NCBI RefSeq assembly: GCF_023343835.1
Contig: NC_064437.1
Location: 54,076,972-54,140,971, forward strand
DNA: 64,000 nt
From: Lagopus muta
Lineage: Eukaryota > Chordata > Aves > Galliformes > Phasianidae
Direction: 5' to 3'
A model generated the notes under the pieces. The model had not been told where the DNA came from. It searched no databases and worked only from the letters and a program-made list of their open reading frames with translations. Position 1 is the first letter of the stretch. The number at the start of each line of letters is the position of its first letter. Below, one piece after another: positions 58,301 to 64,000 of the stretch. A program made the translations under genes and the position numbers.

Positions 58301-60211
58301 AGTATTTGAGTTTCGTGCTGCTAACACTGACACTTCCAGCTGTTCCTGCATGTGTGGGCTTACACACATGTGCATGGGCATAGGCAGGGATTTCCTGCTG
58401 CCTGTTGAACTCATCACTTGACCGGTATGGCCAGAACACACACGCTGTCTAGCATCGAGTCTAGAGAAGGCTGGCAACTCGCTTGTAATTTTCCACTTGC
58501 ATTACAGTCCTTTTGGCAGAGCAGTGGGTAGGGAGTTCTGTAACTGTCCAGGGCCAACTATTGCTGATGGGACAGGTCTGCGGGCTGGACATGGAGTGGC
58601 TGCAAGCATTCTGTGTCCAACGTAGGTCTGCATTTGCCTGGAACGGCTTTGCTTTTTCTGTGCTCCCTGTTGGTTGTCTCAGGAAGGGGGATTGGAGACA
58701 ACCTGTCACACATAATTTATAAAGCTTTATATTTGACTTGGGAAACCACTGCTGCATATTTTGCTAGCCAGACCAAGAGAGTATACTGGGAAGCAATTGT
58801 GTGAATGATGGAAGAGGGAGAAAGTTGATGAAAGGTCTTGTGAACAATTGAATTGAAGAGGAAGAAAGTTGATGAGAAGTTCTATTGGCCCAGTGGAAAT
58901 GTTTGTACGCTTGGTGCATCTTTAAAAAAAAAATCACTTTGGGTAATTGGAAAGGTGGTATTTGCTTTCAAACAGAATGCTTTGAAAATCTGTTGGGTGA
59001 GAGCAGCAAATGAGTCAGATTTGGCAGGTTTGGAGTATTTCCTTTCTTTTCTAACAGAGAATTCAGAAGAGGCTATAGGTCTTTTTCCTAAAGTGGAGGG
59101 AAAAATGGTACTTTTCTTCTTGGCAACAGTCGCACCTATCCTGAAAAGGCATTTTTTTAGTGGTAATAGAATTGGATTTGGTAAACTGTGTTTCTCTACA
59201 TGAGAGGTCTCAGTGCTTACATGCATTAAATTTTATGACAAATGAGGAGAATTCTTATCTGAAAAACATATTTACAGTCATTGAAAATACTGTATTTGTG
59301 CAGAGAACTTGCTAAAAGGCAAATAAAGCTTTTCAGGATAGAATTTTCTAACGGGCTTGCATAAGCATTTTGGGTTATGCTTTGAGAAGAGGCCTCGTCA
59401 TACTGAGGTATGAAGTAAGAAGCTTGGCTCAGTGTGATGCTAAGCAGATGTGGAAATGCGGGATCCTTTATCCCAGAGAAATTGATCAGAAGCACTTTTG
59501 AGGTAGTGGCTTCTTATCTGGGGAGCTGAATCAGAGCATGAACGTCCTTGTGAACAGCCTCTGTCTGGACATCCCTCTGGTTTCATTTTACTTGAAAACT
59601 GGAGATCACATCCTGACCCCGTCAGAAGAAACGTGATCATGTTATGCTTGATTCATTCTAATTCACGTTGACTTCCCATATGTCAACATATGATTTAAAT
59701 ACCCCACTGATCATCTTTTATCCTCTGTTAGGCATAAGCTCTGCTTGATTTCCCTTTAACTGCTACTTGGATGGAGATGTGACTGTGTTTTGTGCTCTGC
59801 TGCTCATCAACACCATCTAATGTAAAGACAGTATTGGACTCTTAACTTGCTGCTGGACAGCTTTGGCAGATAAGCTGTGTAAAAGTAGATCCAGAGTTTA
59901 TTTGCTTTCCAGATTACAACCTTTTATCAGAGGTTTAAATCTCTTTCTTGAGTGGTATCTGTGCAACTGAGTATTTAATTGTATTAGTATTCTAAATTTC
60001 TCTTGTTTGAGCAACTGGTGCAATTGCATTTTTAAATATGTCTGTATTTATATCTCACAGGATCACTTTGTCCATGAGAAATGTTTATCTTTTGTACTTG
60101 GCAAGTATTTACTGGGTAGGAGGGAAAGAGATGGTTTCCCACAGAAATATTGACTCCCCTTAGTGGACAGGATGCAAATAACTGTAAAAGTCACAAACTG
60201 AATTTGTGTTT

Positions 60212-60625
60212 TATAGAATCATAAAATCATTAAGATTGGAAAAGACCTCTAAGATTGCCCAGTTCAATCATCAACCCATCCCCACCATTGCCACTAACTG
60301 CATCCCTCAGTGCCACATCTTCATGGTTCTCGAACACCTCCAGAGAAGGTGACCCCACCACCTCCATGGGCAGCCTGTGCCAATGCCTCACCACTCTTTC
60401 TGAGAAGAAACTTTTCCAACTATTCAACCCAAATCTCGCCTGGTGCAATTTGAAGCCATTCCCTCTTGCTGCTACCCAGGAGAAAAGGCTGACCCCCACC
60501 GCACTATGACCTCTTTTCAGGCAGTTCAGAGTGGAAAGATCTCCCCTGAGCCTCCTCCAGACTAAACAATCCCAATTACCTCAGCTGCTCCTTGTAAGAC
60601 TTGTGTTCCAGACCCTTCAAACAAT
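60212..60625 (-). mobile_element. CR1 LINE fragment, 3' 400 bp (antisense)
   Basis: Well-preserved antisense CR1: TAGAATCATAAAATCATTAA, GATTGGAAAAGACCTCTAAG, ATGGGCAGCCTGTGCCAATG, the CTCTTTCTGAGAAGAAACTT-type block and TTGTAAGACTTGTGTTCCAG. It is the least diverged CR1 in the window. Confidence 0.92.
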
Positions 60626-60761
60626 TATATCCCTTAACAGATATAAAATTAAAGACTAAAAGAACCCAAATCTATGTGTATCTTTTATTTCTAAAGTTTT
60701 AGAGTTGTGATGCTAAGTAATAATTACAGACCCCAGTGTTTTACTCATCCGCTTGAGACTT

Positions 60762-60851
60762 AAGGCCATGGTTTAGTGGGCAATATTGGTGGCAGGTGGG
60801 TGGTTGGACTAGATCATCTTAGGGGTCTTTTCCAACCTGTATGATTCTATG
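60762..60851 (+). mobile_element. CR1 LINE 3' tail (sense)
   Basis: TTTAGTGGGCAATATTGGTG, GGTTGGACTAGATCATCTTA and TTTTCCAACCTGTATGATTC mark the last 90 bp of a sense CR1, about 140 bp from the antisense copy at 60212-60625. Confidence 0.88.
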
Positions 60852-63082
60852 TCCTGCATTCATTTTGGCAGAAAGTTGTTACCTATGCTGCATGATTTAT
60901 GGCCTGCATGGACAATTTGGTGCTCAGTGCATTGCTTTGGGCAATTGTTCTCAGCTTGGATTGACTGCATTGGTGGACTTAGCAGAAAGAGTAAAAATCC
61001 ATTTGCGATTTCAAGCAGAGAGGTCCTGCAGGTGGGACGTGTTGCAGTGAATGAGGTGAGCTGTGCTGTGCTGTTGTCCATGCTCTGCTTTTGGTGGCTG
61101 AGCAGATATCATTGGCCTCGTTGTCAGCACAGTGTGAAGCCCAGGAGGAGAAATTACTGAATGATGTGTGGGAATGGTGACCGAGGGTAAACTCCCAATT
61201 TGGAAATGTTAATGTTACATCCATTATTAATAACCCCACTGTGGAAGAAAGAAAAAATGCTGCAAACCGAGCTGTGTCACAGGGAAGTGGCAGGCAAAAT
61301 TAAAATTTTATTCTTGCCATGGTCTTACAGTAAAGATTTTGCGATACACACCCGGAAATGCCACTATAAATAGTCTTGTTATCTAATCTTCCAACTCGGA
61401 CTATGACAGAAGATTACAAATAGGGAAACAGTGCCGTTTGGCTTTTAGCTATTCTCCCACTGCTTCCCTGGCTTCTGATGGAGCTTTATTGCTGTGCCCC
61501 TTGTAATTCAGATGGAGACAACATTATTCACAAGTACAGCATGTCACTAGCAGGAGGAGAGTTCAGATAAAACCCAGAAGATTTATGACATAGTTTAGAT
61601 AAGGCCACGTAGGAACTGGGAGGAGGGAAGCAGTAAGTCAGAGCCCAGCAGTGTTTCTCAGGGTGTGGTGAGAACATCCTCATGCCAGCTCTGCTGGCTC
61701 ACATACAGAGCATTGTGAAGATGGAGGTGCAGGTGGAAGGGATGTCACACCCTCTTCTCCCCTCTCCCTGCCCTGCTGGGGATGCAAATGCTCAGTTCTG
61801 GCCCCTCCTTGGATCTCTACATCGCTTGTATCAGCGTACCTGTAGGCAGTGAAGAGAGCTGAGTCCTTGGAAAGGGTTAAAAATGCTCTTCTGCAGCCTT
61901 AGTACATAGACATGAATGACCATTTCCCACAGAAGACTGCCTCCTCAACCTTTATGGAGTAATAAAACCTTGTTATGGCCATGGGAAGAGGTGGGAGGGA
62001 GTACGGCTGTTGTAAAACCTTAGCCTGATGAGATTCAGACCATCCTCTCTTTCCTGTGTCCTAAGGTAGACTGATGTCTAGGAAAGTAAAATGATTCATT
62101 TATATTTTGCACAACTAAGTGTCAGGAAGACTGTGCTCATCTTCTCTTATATCCATCAGTTCCTACAGAGTCCATGTCATCCAGTTTTGCCTCCCTGAGA
62201 GATGCTGGGACTTGGACTTCCCTTGCATCTCCAGCCCACAGAGGCAGCCAGCAGGTGTTGTTCTCCACATCTCTAGTTCACAGCATCCCCAGCATCCTGC
62301 TGAGCGGAGGCAATCACGTTCAGCTCTGCTGACTCACTGCCTCTTGCAGCCCTCTGAAAAGCATCCTTAAATAGTGCTGAAAACAAATGAGCCAGAGGAC
62401 GTTCCTGGCTCTGCCAGGTTCAACTGAGACCCAATGTTGGTAGCAAACTGAGTTTTTTCCGACCCCTCACCCCATATTCTGGCATTTCAGGTTAAATTCC
62501 CAGGCATAAGCAATCAAAAGTTATGGGTCAAAAACTTCCTGGGCATGGGCACTCTAAAGCTGCTCATCAGGAAGGAGAATTACCTTCTTGTGATTAGATT
62601 CTGCAAGCAGATCAAATTTGCTGCTGGAACAGAGGTTTTATATATAGTAAAATGCTCCCAGGTGTGCTTTTAGTAGTGCTTCTGGGTGCTAAGGATTGAT
62701 TAACAAGAGGCACCCAAACCATATTATGGTTGAGGCAGAGCAGGGTTCTTTTGCTCTGATTCAAGGAGCTGATTGAATTCAGTGACAGATGCCAAGTATT
62801 TATGTCCTTGCCTGAGTTTATCTGTTAAATTAGAAAGTGCTAAAAGCTGGAGTTATTTTGGGAATAAATGCATTAAATAGTGATGGAGAGCTCCAGATCG
62901 GCATTGGTGGGATGGTATTTTATTTTTATGGATGCTTGTCCAAAGTGTATTACTCAGAACATCAGAATAGAAAGCTGCAAGGATAACACGCTGCACTCGA
63001 TTTACACCAGAATACTTGAGCTGAGTTTGGAGAGTCCAGTGTCTTTCTTTGTGACATTGCTTGGAATCATGAATAATGCAAT

Positions 63083-63163
63083 TATAGAATGGTGAAATCA
63101 CTGAAGTTGGAAAAGACCTCTAAGATCACCCAGTCCAATCATCTACTTACCACCTACCAGGGA
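63083..63163 (-). mobile_element. CR1 LINE 3' tail (antisense)
   Basis: TATAGAATGGTGAAATCACT, GAAGTTGGAAAAGACCTCTA and CACCCAGTCCAATCATCTAC are an antisense CR1 end of about 80 bp. Confidence 0.85.
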
Positions 63164-63569
63164 AAGTAAGTTATATTTATTGTATATGCACAATTGCATA
63201 TATTAGTAAGCAATTGTAATTTTTGCTGCAAGGTTCCTGGCAGTTGCAATAAGGGGAGAATTATTTTAAGTATGTTATTTAGCATGTTGATAAATGTCCA
63301 AACTCTAGAGAAGCTGTTATTTGCCTTGAAAACCATTGCAAACTCATCTTTTGGTTCCTTTTGCTCATTCTCCCTCCAACCAGTCATTTTTCTCCGTTTG
63401 ATTTATTCTGCAGTGTTGACAGTAGTGTGGGTTTTTTAATTTATTCTGTAACTTCACCTAAAATAGATTCTGACCTTTAATTTTGTTTATAGCTGGCATA
63501 TAATTCTTTATAGTTTTAAATTCTTTTTTATTTTATTATCATCTCCTTTAATAAGTTGTGTGTTTGTGG

Positions 63570-63596
<27 letters not shown>
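63570..63596. repeat. T homopolymer (about 27 bp)
   Basis: An uninterrupted T run in NEURL1 intron 1; the exact length in the assembly should be treated with caution. Confidence 0.9.
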
Positions 63597-63602
<6 letters not shown>

Positions 63603-63643
63603 ATCTAGCCTTCCCAACTTTCCATGGGCCATCTTGAAACCCT

Positions 63644-63735
63644 TGAATCATATGATCTTTCAGGTTGGAAATGACCTCTATGATCACCTAATCCAACCAT
63701 CCATCTACCATCAATATTGCCCATTATACCATAAA
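63644..63735 (-). mobile_element. CR1 LINE 3' tail (antisense)
   Basis: TGAATCATATGATCTTTCAG, GTTGGAAATGACCTCTATGA and CACCTAATCCAACCATCCAT are again an antisense CR1 terminus, diverged. Confidence 0.82.
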
Positions 63736-64000
63736 TGGTGACAATTTACGGCTGAACCAAGACTCAGGGTAAAACTGAACATCAGACCCATAAACTCCAG
63801 GCAAGTTGTCCCATTTCCAGTGCCTCTAAGCCATCTTGTGCCTCAGATATTAATACATATCTGCTCCTTACAATTGCTTTCTGCTATGCTCCATCAAATA
63901 ATGCAATGCTGTAATTATTTGTGACAGTGAAAATCTCCAAAAGCATTCAGATAGAAGCCAAAGCATGTCCTGTGTGGGAAGGTTATAATACAGAGATGGC

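Larger units (their letters stand above)
51807..64000 (+). other. NEURL1: NEURL1 intron 1 (5' part)
   Basis: No further NEURL1 exon is seen to the end of the window, consistent with the very long first intron in mammals. Contents: a G12 run near 53092, CR1 fragments (listed separately), a T run at about 63570-63596, and one signal-peptide-like open frame at 55080-55352. The rest is unique sequence with nothing recognised. Confidence 0.75.

Overview
The window is vertebrate nuclear DNA, almost certainly from a galliform bird (chicken or a close relative). The genes have many small exons with GT-AG introns. The interspersed repeats are dominated by CR1 LINE fragments with the bird-type 3' end (ATTCTATGATT or its complement). 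The gene order PDCD11 > - < CALHM2 - < CALHM1 - < CALHM3 - NEURL1 > matches human 10q24.33, which corresponds to chicken chromosome 6. Gene names come from protein similarity recalled from family knowledge; no database search was run.

Region 1 (1-20.6 kb, + strand) holds the last 31 coding exons of PDCD11, the vertebrate Rrp5 ribosome-biogenesis factor. They encode 13 S1-like RNA-binding repeats, a charged linker with a nuclear-localisation-like motif, and a C-terminal HAT/TPR-like block that ends at the native stop codon (20597-20599). The first S1 repeat and the N-terminus lie upstream of the window. Region 2 (20.6-25.4 kb) is the gap between two converging genes and contains a long CR1 fragment. 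Region 3 (25.4-39.6 kb, - strand) is the tandem CALHM cluster: CALHM2 (2 coding exons, 319 aa), CALHM1 (2 exons, 342 aa) and CALHM3 (3 exons, 330 aa). CALHM1 and CALHM3 are known in mammals to co-assemble into the voltage-gated ATP-release channel of taste cells; CALHM2 is a related large-pore channel. Region 4 (39.6-51.3 kb) is intergenic, with CR1 pieces, an LTR-like repeat and two unexplained open frames. Region 5 (51.3-64 kb, + strand) begins with a strong CpG island and the first coding exon of NEURL1 (a neuralized E3 ubiquitin ligase, N-terminal Met-Gly), followed by at least 12.2 kb of its first intron.

I found no undescribed biological system. The observations most worth checking are: an inverted pair of LTR-like repeats in the introns flanking PDCD11 exons 14-16 (a layout that favours circular RNA or double-stranded RNA); a 78-nt CALHM2 intron that is open and in frame; an intron position shared by all three CALHM paralogues, plus a CALHM3-only intron; a same-strand field of eight exact AGGTCA half-sites with a perfect DR1 between CALHM1 and CALHM3; and a previously unassigned 110-bp inverted repeat between CALHM1 and CALHM3.
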